The translations under genes and the position numbers were made by a program. The notes under the pieces were generated by a model that made no database searches, was not told the origin of the DNA, and saw only the letters and a program-made list of their open reading frames with translations. This document shows, piece by piece, positions 32,265 through 41,511 of a stretch of DNA of 64,000 nucleotides (its first letter is position 1; each line of letters starts with the position of its first letter). Source of the DNA: Phaeodactylibacter xiamenensis (lineage in GTDB: Bacteria > Bacteroidota > Bacteroidia > Chitinophagales > Saprospiraceae); NCBI RefSeq assembly GCF_000759025.1, contig NZ_JPOS01000082.1:62001-126000 (forward strand), written 5' to 3'.

Positions 32265-33305
32265 CTACCCGGCAGGCTTTACCATGAAAATGTAGACCGG
32301 GAAGTGGTCGCTATAGCCCCCAAGGTACTCATTTCCGCCAAAAGTCCTAAACGGATAACCTTTGAAACGGCCGTGTTTTTGCAACATGTAGCGGGGATTG
32401 TGTATTCTGACTTTGTAAAACTGATAGCCTTCCTGCCGCTCATCCAACAATCCATCAGACAGGATCATCTGATCGAATAAACTCCAGGCATCGCGGTAAG
32501 CCAGGGTTCCAATGCCTTTGCGGTACAGCTCATACATGGGGTTGTAAAACTCCCCCTTGCGCACTTTCCTGCGGTTGGTCTTAGCACCGATGACCTCCTT
32601 AACGGAAGGGCTGATGGGGTCATCATTCAGGTCGCCCATGATTATGATTTTTGCCTTAGGGTCTTCGGCGAAGATGGAATCGGCGGCGGTTTTGCAAACC
32701 AACGCAGCTTTTTTCCTGGCAGGCTGACTGGCGGCTTCCCCGCCGCTCCGGCTTGGCCAGTGGTTGACCATAAAATGCATGGGCTCGCCGTCAAAATTGC
32801 CGGAAACAAGGAGGACGTCGCGGGTGTAATCGGGCTCGCCGTCCCGGTAGAGTTCCACAAAGAGGTTCTCATGGCCCTTCAGCTCGAAGTACTTGGGGTT
32901 GTACAAAAGCGCGACATCAATCCCACGCTCATCAGGGGAGTCCTGATGGACAATCTGGTAGTTCCGGTCTTTGATGAGGGGATGCTTCACAAAGTCTTCC
33001 AGCACACTGCGGTTTTCTATTTCCGAAACCCCAAGAATGGCTACCCCGTCCGGTGTTACGTCCGTGCCTAACTCTGCCACGACTTTAGCCAGGTTGTCCA
33101 GTTTAGCCTGATAGCGCTTAGTGTTCCAGACCTTGCTCCCGGTGGGCGTGAATTCGGTATCGCGCACATCCTCGGTATCCAGGGTGTCAAAGAGATTCTC
33201 AAAATTGTAAAAACCTACGGCGGCAATTTTGTAGTTCTGCTGGGCAGTCAGTATTGTAATGGCTGAGCTTAAAAATACAAGGACAAGGGTCAGATGGCGA
33301 ATCAT
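32265..33305 (-). CDS. Exported endonuclease/exonuclease/phosphatase (EEP) family protein
   Basis: A 346-residue exported member of the DNase I-like fold. Signal peptide MIRHLTLVLVFLSSAITILTA, then AVGFYNFENLFDT (metal-site Asn), VAILGVSEIENRSVLEDF (catalytic Glu), FMVNHWPSRSGGEAAS, IIIMGDLNDDPISPSVKEVIG (Asp-x-Asn) and YSDHFPVYIF (catalytic Asp-His). All DNase I-type residues are present. Substrate may be DNA, nucleotides or phosphoesters. It is divergent from a TonB receptor followed by a DUF5689 lipoprotein, a recurrent neighbourhood. The ATG at 33305 starts the signal peptide. Confidence 0.88.
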   Translation of the reverse strand: MIRHLTLVLVFLSSAITILTAQQNYKIAAVGFYNFENLFDTLDTEDVRDTEFTPTGSKVWNTKRYQAKLDNLAKVVAELGTDVTPDGVAILGVSEIENRSVLEDFVKHPLIKDRNYQIVHQDSPDERGIDVALLYNPKYFELKGHENLFVELYRDGEPDYTRDVLLVSGNFDGEPMHFMVNHWPSRSGGEAASQPARKKAALVCKTAADSIFAEDPKAKIIIMGDLNDDPISPSVKEVIGAKTNRRKVRKGEFYNPMYELYRKGIGTLAYRDAWSLFDQMILSDGLLDERQEGYQFYKVRIHNPRYMLQKHGRFKGYPFRTFGGNEYLGGYSDHFPVYIFMVKPAG

Positions 33306-33405
33306 GGCAATTTGGGGTTGGAAATTGTCAGAAAGGTGTTGGAAATTCGTTTTTTGCATAAACCTGTTTTCTCGATTACAAGCTTTCCCAACCGGAAAGC
33401 AGGGG

Positions 33406-33413
33406 CAAATATA
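33406..33413 (-). promoter_or_regulatory. Candidate -7 element for the EEP gene
   Basis: TATATTTG on the minus strand matches TAnnTTTG. A 7-bp hairpin GCTTTCC/GGAAAGC (33382-33400) covers the expected transcription start. Confidence 0.4.
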
Positions 33414-33512
33414 TTAATTCTGATTTTGTAAAAACGAAGACGGAATTGGCCATCGGTATTAAGTTTTGGTTAATTTTTGGCTGGGAGATCTTAAATAAAG
33501 TTATTTTTCTTC

Positions 33513-33520
33513 TACTTTTG
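33513..33520 (+). promoter_or_regulatory. Candidate -7 element for the TonB receptor gene
   Basis: TACTTTTG matches TAnnTTTG, giving a start near 33527 and a leader of about 90 bases before 33619. It faces away from the EEP promoter at 33406-33413. Confidence 0.45.
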
Positions 33521-33618
33521 CACACGCTTTCAGGACCAATGCCCCCTGATTGCTGCACAGCTATCCCAACGACTACACACCCGCTCCATCGTACATTATT
33601 CTGATATAAACCATACTT

Positions 33619-36408
33619 ATGCAACTGAAAAGAACGCTTTTTACCCTCTTAGCGCTTTTGCCTGCGTGGCTGTTACAAGCGCAGGTAGAGGTTCGCGGTA
33701 CTGTCCTGGACAGTGAGACAGGCAGGCCGGTAGCTGCGGTAGTAGTTACCCTTGATGATGGGACCACCGCCGTTTCTGAAGAGAAAGGTGCCTTTGTCTT
33801 TTTCAACGTACCAGAGGGTAAACATGATTTCACCTTCCGAGGTACAGAGGACTACGTTACACAAACCCAAAGCACGGTCGTTAAAGATCAGGGCGATGGT
33901 GTTTTTACGCTTGGAAGGGTAGAGCTCGTGCCCACGCAGCGCGATGAAGGCATCACTAATAAAGAGGACTTCATCCCTACCATTACCCTTTCGGATGGTG
34001 ACCTTGAACAGGAAACGGACAATCAGAATATTTCCGGTGTCCTGGCTGCTTCAAGAGATGTCTTTGTCTCAGCGGCCGCCTTTACTTTCGGCCCTGCACG
34101 TTTCCGGATACGGGGCTACGATTCTGAAAATACTGCTGTATATATCAATGGTGTACCTTTCAACGAACTGGAAAACGGCCGCGCGTTCTGGAGTGCCCTG
34201 GGCGGCTTGAATGACGTAACCCGCAACCGTAATGCAGAGATTGGACTGAGCCCGCTTTCTTATGCCTTTGGTGGCGTAGGCGGGGGTTCTTCCATTGATA
34301 CCCGTGCTTCTTCACAGCGCGAGCAGACCCGCGTGACGATGTCCGCAACCAACCGGGGCTACCGCTGGCGTACCATGCTCACGCACTCTACCGGAATGAT
34401 GGACAATGGCTGGGCTTTTTCCTTCTCCGGGTCTCACCGCTGGGCGCAGGAGGGGTATGAGCCAGGTAGTTTTTACGATGCCTATGCTTACTTTATGGCT
34501 GTTGATAAAAAACTGGGAGACAAGCATCTGCTGAATCTGACCACATTTGGTGCCCCAACGCAGCGTGGCCGGGCCGGAGCAAGTACACCGGAAATGTACG
34601 ATCTGGCAGATAACAACTACTACAACCCCTTCTGGGGCTACCAAAATGGTGAAAAGCGGAACTCCCGCATATCCCGGGTGCATCAGCCGGTGATTATGCT
34701 CCGGCATGACTGGCAGTTGAGTGAAGACGCTACACTGACTACTACGGCATCTTATCAGTTTGGGCGCATCGGTGGTACGGCCCTGAACTGGTTTGAAGCC
34801 CCGGACCCACGCCCCGACTACTACCGTAACCTGCCCAGCTATTACGAGTCTATCGGCCAACCTGAGGCAGCAGCCATTGTAGAAGCAGACCTGCGCACTA
34901 ATGAATCTTCCCGTCAAATCAACTGGGATCAGTTTTATGAGGTCAACCGGACTTCTCAGCTGGCAGATAAGTACCCGGAGTTCCTTGAAGGGCAGCAGGC
35001 GGAAGGCCGCTGGGCACAGTATATGGTGGAAGACCGCCGCTACGACTCCCGGGAGTTTAATTTTTACAGCAATTACAATCATGTGATCAGCGATATCTTC
35101 ACGCTTAGCGGTGGGTTGACTTATCAAACGCAAACCATCGATAACTTTAAGGTGGTGGATGATCTGCTTGGCGCCGATTACTTCGTGGACATCGACGCTT
35201 TTGCGGTGCGCGATTTCCCCGACAATCCGGAGGTGCAGCAGAGTGACCTGAACAATCCCAACCGCATCGTGCGTGAAGGGGACCGTTTCGGGTGGAGCTA
35301 CGATATTGATGTGCGCCGTGCCGATGGATGGCTGCAAGGGCAGTTTACCCTGCCACGCTTCGACGTTTTTGCTGCGGTGAATGCGAATCAAACCACTTTC
35401 TGGCGCACAGGTAAGTACCGTACGGGCCGCTTCCCGGATCAATCCTTTGGTGAATCTGAAAAACAGAATTTCACCAATCTCGGCGTGAAGGGCGGGATTA
35501 CTTACAAAATTGATGGCCGTAACTACCTTTTTGCCAATGGTACGCATATGACTCGTGCTCCATTTGTACGGAATGCCTACGTATCCCCACGTACCCGGGA
35601 TCAGCTGGTACCTGGCCTGGAAAGCGAGACCATTTATGGTGGAGAAATCGGTTACCTGCTGCGTTCGCCGAATGTACAGGGCCGGGCATCGCTTTACTAC
35701 ACACAGTTTAGCAACCGTACCGAGATCATCCGTTTCTACAATGACCTGCAGCGTGCATTTGGCAGTCTTGTAATGACCGGACAGGACCAACTGCATCAGG
35801 GCGCAGAGCTGGCGATTGAGGCAAAGGTCACACCATCTCTTAGCATTCGGGGGGTGGCAGCGCTGGGAGACTATGTTTTTAACAGTAATGCCCAAGGCGA
35901 ATTGTACGGCGACGATCAGGTGACCTTTGATCAGGTCAATAGTGAATTTGAGGTATTCCAAAAAGGCCTCAAAGTACCGGGCCGTCCTCAAAACGCTTAC
36001 ACGCTGGGGCTGAACCTTAGACCGAAAGGCTTCTGGTTTGCCTACCTGAATTTCAACTACTTCGACAACGTGTTTATCGACTTTAGCCCGATCAACCGTT
36101 CACCGGAAGCTGTGATTGGGCTGGAGCCCAGCTCTCTGGAGTATGATCAGATTGTGGCGCAGCGTCAAACTGACGGCCAGTTCACTGTTGACTTCTTCGG
36201 TGGTAAGTCCTTCAAGTTTGGCAGTACCTTCCTGTACATCAATGCGGGGGTCAACAACATCCTGAACAATACCGAATTCATTACAGGTGGTTTTGATCAG
36301 CTGCGCTTTGACTTTGATGCCCGGACTGGCGCTGATTCTGTTTTCCAGCCGCGGTATTATTACCTGTATGGCCGTAACTTCTTTGTCAATATTAGTTTAA
36401 GCCTGTAA
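33619..36408 (+). CDS. TonB-dependent receptor
   Basis: A 929-residue outer-membrane receptor: signal peptide (MQLKRTLFTLLALLPAWLLQA), a carboxypeptidase-like domain (VEVRGTVLDSETGRPVAAVVVTLDDG), a plug (RFRIRGYDSENTAVYING, NRNAEIGLSPLSYAFGGVGGGSSID) and a barrel ending in the aromatic YGRNFFVNISLSL. Ligand cannot be read from sequence. It is followed after 45 bases by a DUF5689 lipoprotein and is divergent from the EEP gene. A 559-codon antisense frame inside it (34312-35991) is a by-product of codon bias. Confidence 0.92.
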   Translation: MQLKRTLFTLLALLPAWLLQAQVEVRGTVLDSETGRPVAAVVVTLDDGTTAVSEEKGAFVFFNVPEGKHDFTFRGTEDYVTQTQSTVVKDQGDGVFTLGRVELVPTQRDEGITNKEDFIPTITLSDGDLEQETDNQNISGVLAASRDVFVSAAAFTFGPARFRIRGYDSENTAVYINGVPFNELENGRAFWSALGGLNDVTRNRNAEIGLSPLSYAFGGVGGGSSIDTRASSQREQTRVTMSATNRGYRWRTMLTHSTGMMDNGWAFSFSGSHRWAQEGYEPGSFYDAYAYFMAVDKKLGDKHLLNLTTFGAPTQRGRAGASTPEMYDLADNNYYNPFWGYQNGEKRNSRISRVHQPVIMLRHDWQLSEDATLTTTASYQFGRIGGTALNWFEAPDPRPDYYRNLPSYYESIGQPEAAAIVEADLRTNESSRQINWDQFYEVNRTSQLADKYPEFLEGQQAEGRWAQYMVEDRRYDSREFNFYSNYNHVISDIFTLSGGLTYQTQTIDNFKVVDDLLGADYFVDIDAFAVRDFPDNPEVQQSDLNNPNRIVREGDRFGWSYDIDVRRADGWLQGQFTLPRFDVFAAVNANQTTFWRTGKYRTGRFPDQSFGESEKQNFTNLGVKGGITYKIDGRNYLFANGTHMTRAPFVRNAYVSPRTRDQLVPGLESETIYGGEIGYLLRSPNVQGRASLYYTQFSNRTEIIRFYNDLQRAFGSLVMTGQDQLHQGAELAIEAKVTPSLSIRGVAALGDYVFNSNAQGELYGDDQVTFDQVNSEFEVFQKGLKVPGRPQNAYTLGLNLRPKGFWFAYLNFNYFDNVFIDFSPINRSPEAVIGLEPSSLEYDQIVAQRQTDGQFTVDFFGGKSFKFGSTFLYINAGVNNILNNTEFITGGFDQLRFDFDARTGADSVFQPRYYYLYGRNFFVNISLSL

Positions 36409-36453
36409 GACAGACCTCAATCATCATTTAAAAGACATAAAAGCGATTATACA

Positions 36454-38481
36454 ATGAAATTTCAGTTTTCAAAGCTGTTCTTTTTCAGCCTGCTGTTTAG
36501 TATGGCTGTGCTTCCATCCTGTGTTGATACCGAATTTGAAGAGCCACCTGTAACCGGTACCGAGCTTGAAGTGACGGGCAACACTTCCATCGCAGACCTT
36601 AAAAGCCTCTACATCCCCGGCCGTCTGACGGTTATCGAAACGGATGTCATTGTGCAGGGTATAGTTGTAGGCAACGATGTGCAGGGCAACTTCTTCCGCT
36701 CCCTGATCATTCAGGACAGTACTGCCGGTATAGAAGTCCTGATCAACCTTACAGATGCCTTCAACCTCTTCCCGCTCGGGCGCGAGGTCGCTATCGACTG
36801 TAAAGGTCTGGTGCTGGGCGAGTTCAACGGTATTGTTCAACTGGGTGGTTACATCATTCAGGAAGGTGGAGGTGAAGAGCTGGGCGACATCATCGACTAC
36901 AATTCGCGCATTTACCGCGGCATGCTGGTCGGTGAGCCGGAGCCTGCTGTCCACACGATTAACTCCCTGGGCGTCAACGATATTTCCACGCTGGTACAGT
37001 TGCAAGATGTGGAATTTGCCTCCTTTGAGCTGGGGCTGACCTACGCCGATGCTTTTGGCCGCAGCACGCTTAACCGTACGCTTCAGGATTGTGATGGCAA
37101 TGAAATTGTCGTTCGTACAAGTGGTTTCGCGGACTTCGCAATTGATACCCTGCCCGATGGCAATGGTACGCTCACCGCTATCTTTAATGTATTTGGAGAT
37201 ACCAAGCAGCTGTTTATTCGTGCCGCTGACCTCGATGTAGACATGGCCGGCACGCGTTGCAATGCCGGCACGGGCGAAGAGGAACTCATGACTATCCGGG
37301 AACTGCGGGATGTATTTGCGGATGGCGGAACAGAAGGCCCCGAAGACCGGAAAATTCGTGGCGTAGTGATTTCTGATAATCAGAATGGCAACTTTGACGG
37401 CCGGGTAGCGGTGGTTCAGGATGGTACGGCAGGCATTACCATTTTCTTCCAGGGCGACCACGGCTTCAGCCTGGGCGAAGAGATCGAAGTGGTGGTTTCC
37501 GGCCAAGAGCTTTCACTTTATAATGACCTGCTGCAGCTAGACTTTATCAATAACGACCTCGCTACTTCCAATGGCATGGGCGACCCGGTGGAACCCCGCG
37601 TAACTACTATCGGAGAGGTGCTGGACAATGCTGAGGCCTGGGAATCTACGCTGGTGCAGATCAATGGCGCAAGCATTTCTGGTAGTGCGACCTTTGCGGG
37701 TGCGACCACGGTAAATGATGGTTCCGGAAGCATGACGATGTTCACCCGTAACTCTGCCACCTTCGCCAGTTCTGCACTGCCGGCGGAGCCTGTGGATATG
37801 ACCGCTATTGTTTCTCAGTTCAACGACCATCAGTTGGTCATCCGGAATCTGGAAGATGTAGGGGGCGAAACCGGTGGTGGCGGCGGTGACCCCGAGCAAA
37901 TCAGCCTGGCAGAGCTCCGCACGCTGTTTGAAAGTGGTGCTGCAGCTGTGCCAGCCAACCGTTTTATCAATGCCGTTGTGATCTCGGATGTGGATGCGAA
38001 TAATACAGACTTCCGGAATATGGTCATTCAGGACGAAACCGGAGGCATAGTTGTCCGCTTTGCTGATCCTCATAGCTTTGCTTTGGGTGAAGAGGTGGAA
38101 ATCAGTGTTGGCGGTGACGAGCTGAGTGAATTTAACGGGCTGCTCCAGATAAATGACGTGGACAACGCCGATGCAACAAGTATGGGCAACGGCACCTTGC
38201 CGGAACCACGTGACGCCACCATTCAGGAGATCCTGGATAATGCGGAAGCCTGGGAGTCCACCTTGGTTAAGGTTTCCGATGTTTCTTACACAGAGGGTGG
38301 TACATTCTCCGGTGCCAAGACGCTGGATGACGGTACAGCTACCATTGCGACCTTCACCCGCAGTCAAGCCACTTTCTCTGGTAGTGCGGTTCCTGATGGT
38401 GCCTTTACCCTTACGGCGATGGTTTCCGAGTTCAACTCACCCCAACTGACCCTTCGCAACCTCAACGATATTCAGCAGTAA
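36454..38481 (+). CDS. DUF5689 repeat lipoprotein
   Basis: A 675-residue lipoprotein with lipobox LPSC (Cys23). It carries three DUF5689-like units: residues about 45-250, 275-470 and 485-675. The last two are close copies (GVVISDNQNGNFDGRVAVVQD / AVVISDVDANNTDFRNMVIQD; FSLGEEIEVVVSGQELSLYNDLLQL / FALGEEVEISVGGDELSEFNGLLQI; ILDNAEAWESTLVKV), separated by a glycine linker near 470. DUF5689 has an OB-fold look (VxGxV...FR.LxxQD), often found with nucleases. Likely surface-exposed partner of the TonB receptor upstream. Confidence 0.85.
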   Translation: MKFQFSKLFFFSLLFSMAVLPSCVDTEFEEPPVTGTELEVTGNTSIADLKSLYIPGRLTVIETDVIVQGIVVGNDVQGNFFRSLIIQDSTAGIEVLINLTDAFNLFPLGREVAIDCKGLVLGEFNGIVQLGGYIIQEGGGEELGDIIDYNSRIYRGMLVGEPEPAVHTINSLGVNDISTLVQLQDVEFASFELGLTYADAFGRSTLNRTLQDCDGNEIVVRTSGFADFAIDTLPDGNGTLTAIFNVFGDTKQLFIRAADLDVDMAGTRCNAGTGEEELMTIRELRDVFADGGTEGPEDRKIRGVVISDNQNGNFDGRVAVVQDGTAGITIFFQGDHGFSLGEEIEVVVSGQELSLYNDLLQLDFINNDLATSNGMGDPVEPRVTTIGEVLDNAEAWESTLVQINGASISGSATFAGATTVNDGSGSMTMFTRNSATFASSALPAEPVDMTAIVSQFNDHQLVIRNLEDVGGETGGGGGDPEQISLAELRTLFESGAAAVPANRFINAVVISDVDANNTDFRNMVIQDETGGIVVRFADPHSFALGEEVEISVGGDELSEFNGLLQINDVDNADATSMGNGTLPEPRDATIQEILDNAEAWESTLVKVSDVSYTEGGTFSGAKTLDDGTATIATFTRSQATFSGSAVPDGAFTLTAMVSEFNSPQLTLRNLNDIQQ

Positions 38482-38517
38482 GCAATCTGTTGAACCATTC
38501 TGACCAAAAAGCCTTAA

Positions 38518-38551
38518 TAAGGGGAGCAGTAACAAAAACCTGCTCCCCTTA
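38518..38551 (+). terminator. Hairpin after the DUF5689 gene
   Basis: TAAGGGGAGCAG (38518-38529) and CTGCTCCCCTTA (38540-38551) form a perfect 12-bp stem with a 10-base loop, 37 bases after the stop. There is no U-tract, but the stem is strong. It lies 13 bases before the trmN6 start. Confidence 0.7.
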
Positions 38552-38564
38552 CTTGAATCCAGCT

Positions 38565-39299
38565 ATGGCAAAGACAGAAAAACAAACCGCTCCGTTTCAG
38601 TTTAAGCAATTCGCTGTACAGCAAGACCGTTGCGCGATGAAAGTAGGCACGGATGGGATCATGCTCGGTGCCTGGGCTAAGGTAGATGCCGCTACTCAGG
38701 CGCTTGATATAGGCACCGGGACCGGCGTCATAGCGCTCATGCTGGCACAGCGTGCCCCGGAAGCTACCATCCATGCGATTGATATTGACGATGTGGCCTG
38801 TGAGCAGGCAGGTGAGAACTTTGCGTCTTCGCCATGGGAAAAGCGCCTGTCTGTGATTCAGGAAGCCATTCAGGACTATGCGCGCACCACCCGCACCACT
38901 TACGACCTTATCGTTTCCAACCCACCGTTCTTTTCCGGCGGCACCTTCGGTATGAAGGAGGAGCGTGCGATTGCCCGGCAAACGGTCCGCATGCCGCACG
39001 GAGATCTGCTCATTGCGGTTAGGCAGCTATTGGCAAAAAACGGGCGGTTTTGCCTGGTGTTGCCTTACCTCGAAGGGCTCCGGTTTCAGGAAAGAGCGGA
39101 GGAATACCACCTGTTCTGCACCAAAGTGACCGAAGTGCGGCCAAAGCCGGATGCAGCGGTCAACCGCTTGCTGATGCAGTTCGAGCAGGAAGACAGGCCT
39201 ACCGAAACCGATCAACTGGCCATCAGGGCAACGGAAGCGGAGGATTCCTACACCCCGGCCTACCGGGCGCTGCTACAAGACTTTTTGCTAAAATTTTAA
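38565..39299 (+). CDS. trmN6: tRNA1(Val) A37 N6-methyltransferase (TrmN6)
   Basis: A 244-residue methyltransferase. The N-terminal FKQFAVQQDRCAMKVGTDGIMLGAWA and motif I ALDIGTGTGVIALMLAQR lead to the catalytic SNPPFFSGG (N6-adenine type NPPF), as in YfiC/TrmN6, which methylates A37 of tRNA1(Val). The start at 38565 follows the hairpin at 38518-38551; the open frame upstream has no family similarity. Confidence 0.9.
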   Translation: MAKTEKQTAPFQFKQFAVQQDRCAMKVGTDGIMLGAWAKVDAATQALDIGTGTGVIALMLAQRAPEATIHAIDIDDVACEQAGENFASSPWEKRLSVIQEAIQDYARTTRTTYDLIVSNPPFFSGGTFGMKEERAIARQTVRMPHGDLLIAVRQLLAKNGRFCLVLPYLEGLRFQERAEEYHLFCTKVTEVRPKPDAAVNRLLMQFEQEDRPTETDQLAIRATEAEDSYTPAYRALLQDFLLKF

Positions 39300-39343
39300 T
39301 ATATAGATAACACTCCATCTATCGCTTATAAGCACATTCTGCC

Positions 39344-39351
39344 TAGTTTTG
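39344..39351 (+). promoter_or_regulatory. Candidate -7 promoter element for ppk1
   Basis: TAGTTTTG matches TAnnTTTG. Transcription would start near 39358, 34 bases before ppk1. No clear -33 element. Confidence 0.45.
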
Positions 39352-39391
39352 CTCCCTTGCTTAACCCTCAATAATTCAATCCGCAGGCAGT

Positions 39392-41443
39392 ATGGCAAAA
39401 ACGGAATTGGTAAAACGCGATATCAGCTGGCTTTCTTTTAATCACCGGGTACTTCAGGAAGCGATGGACAAATCGGTGCCCCTTTACGAACGCATCAAGT
39501 TTTTGGCCATTTACAGCTCCAATCTCGATGAATTTTACCGGGTGCGGGTAGCTTCTCTGCGTAGTTTCAAAGAACTGAAGAAGAAAACCCGGAAGGCTCT
39601 CGACCTGGAGACTAAGCCCAAAAAAGAGCTTAAACAGATCCGCAGGATTGTACAGGAGCAGCAAGAGGTCTTTGGCCGCATCTTCCGTACGGATATCATC
39701 CCGGAGTTGGAAAAAGCAGGTGTGCGCCTGATCAACAACGAAGCCTTCACAGGACCGCAGCAGGAATTTGCCAAACGCTATTTTTTTGAGAAAGTCTACC
39801 CCTGCCTGAACCCCATCATTTTAGAGCCGGAATCCGCATGGCCTTTCCTTGAAAACAAGGGGCTTTACTTTGTGATTGATCTGGAAGGGGAAGGCCGTAC
39901 CGCTATCCTCCAAATGCCTACAGATAATTTGCCCAGGTTTCAGGAGTTGCCCTCAGAAGATGCAGGGATTTACTACCTAACTTTTCTGGACGATATCATT
40001 CGCTATAACCTTCCGGCTTTTCTCGATGAGCCTGTCCTGGGCGCCTACGCCATCAAAGTATCACGGGATGCTGAGCTCTACATCGATGATGAATACTCCG
40101 GCGACCTGGTTGAGAAGATTCGCGAAAGCCTCGATGAGCGAAATATCGGTCTGCCCACACGGTTTCTCTACGACAGCCGCATGCCGGAAGAACTCCTGGG
40201 GCTGCTCAAAGAGCAACTGAAATTAAGCAAGCATGACCTCATCCCCGGCGCCCGCTATCACAATTTCAACGACTTTTTTGGTTTTCCCAATCCAACGGAT
40301 CAGAGCGAGCTGCACGATGAGCCCATGGAGCCCCTGCTGCATGAGGGGCTGGAGCAGGCAGAAGCCCTGTTGCCTTATCTCCGGGAGCAGGACGCTGTGC
40401 TGCACTTTCCCTATCAGAAATACGACTACATCCCAAGGCTGATCCGCGAAGCAGCGCAGGACCCGGATGTGACCACCCTCAAGATTACCCTTTACCGGGT
40501 TGCTTCCCGCTCCGCAGTAGTGGATGGATTGCTGGAAGCCCTCAAAAATGGAAAACAGGTCACCGCTTTTATTGAAGCTAAAGCCCGGTTTGACGAAGCG
40601 GCTAATCTGTACTGGGGCACTGAGCTGGAAAAAGCTGGCGCTACGGTGATTTACAGCTACCCTGGTATCAAAGTGCATACCAAGCTATTGCTGATTATTC
40701 GGCAGGAAGAAGAGGATTTGCGGCATTATGCCTATCTGGGCACCGGCAATTTTAATGAAAAAACGGCCCGGCTGTACTGCGATCACGCCTTGCTTACTGC
40801 TGATCCCCGCCTGGCTAAAGAAGTCGGGCAGGTCTTCGATTTGCTGGAGCGGAAGATCCTTATGCCAAAGTGCAAACATCTGTTGGTTTCTCCGTTCACC
40901 ACGAGGAGCGGTTTTGAGGCTTTGCTCAAGCAGGAGATCAGGCATGCCAAAGGAGGGCGAAAAGCCTACGCCATGCTCAAAATGAACAGCCTGGAAGACC
41001 CCGAAATGATTGAGAAAATCTACGAAGCTTGTAGGGCTGGCGTAAAGGTACAGTTGATTATCCGTGGTATCTGCTGTGCGGTACCTGATTTGGAAGGCGT
41101 GGGCGAAAACCTGGAAATCATCAGCATCGTAGACCGGTTTTTGGAACACGCCCGGGTTTATATTTTTGGAAATGGAGGGGAGGAGCGCCTGTTTCTCGCC
41201 TCAGCTGACTGGATGACCCGCAACCTGGACCGCCGGGTGGAGGTGGTTTTCCCGGTTTATGATAAAAGAATCCGGGAGGAGATCCGGCACATCATCAACC
41301 TGCAACTTGCTGATAATACCAAGGCGCGCATCATTAATGCAGAACAAAATAACCCTTACCATTATCAGGGGGGCACGCCGGTAAGGGCTCAGGTCGCCAC
41401 CTATCAATGGCTGGCCAAGCGGGAGCCCGTAGGTTTACAATAA
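39392..41443 (+). CDS. ppk1: Polyphosphate kinase 1
   Basis: A 683-residue enzyme that reversibly makes polyphosphate from ATP. The N-terminal and head domains show KRDISWLSFNHRVLQEA and FLAIYSSNLDEFYRVRVASL; the catalytic half shows FIEAKARFDEAANLYWGTELEKAGATVIYSYPGIKVHTKLLLI with the autophosphorylated His, AYLGTGNFNEKTARLYCDHALLTADP, and LIIRGICCAVPDLEG. Full-length for the family. Followed by the betaine-lipid genes on the same strand with a gap of 68 bases, so phosphate supply may link them. Confidence 0.95.
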   Translation: MAKTELVKRDISWLSFNHRVLQEAMDKSVPLYERIKFLAIYSSNLDEFYRVRVASLRSFKELKKKTRKALDLETKPKKELKQIRRIVQEQQEVFGRIFRTDIIPELEKAGVRLINNEAFTGPQQEFAKRYFFEKVYPCLNPIILEPESAWPFLENKGLYFVIDLEGEGRTAILQMPTDNLPRFQELPSEDAGIYYLTFLDDIIRYNLPAFLDEPVLGAYAIKVSRDAELYIDDEYSGDLVEKIRESLDERNIGLPTRFLYDSRMPEELLGLLKEQLKLSKHDLIPGARYHNFNDFFGFPNPTDQSELHDEPMEPLLHEGLEQAEALLPYLREQDAVLHFPYQKYDYIPRLIREAAQDPDVTTLKITLYRVASRSAVVDGLLEALKNGKQVTAFIEAKARFDEAANLYWGTELEKAGATVIYSYPGIKVHTKLLLIIRQEEEDLRHYAYLGTGNFNEKTARLYCDHALLTADPRLAKEVGQVFDLLERKILMPKCKHLLVSPFTTRSGFEALLKQEIRHAKGGRKAYAMLKMNSLEDPEMIEKIYEACRAGVKVQLIIRGICCAVPDLEGVGENLEIISIVDRFLEHARVYIFGNGGEERLFLASADWMTRNLDRRVEVVFPVYDKRIREEIRHIINLQLADNTKARIINAEQNNPYHYQGGTPVRAQVATYQWLAKREPVGLQ

Positions 41444-41511
41444 GTTAGCACAAAGATAATTCAGGGCTAACGCTATTCGGGTTGACGCGTACTATTTTCA
41501 CCATAAAAAAA

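Noticed and set aside
34312-35991. A 559-codon open frame antisense to the TonB receptor
   Set aside because: It lies wholly inside a clear TonB receptor gene, has no family motifs and a composition typical of the complementary frame of GC-rich codons.
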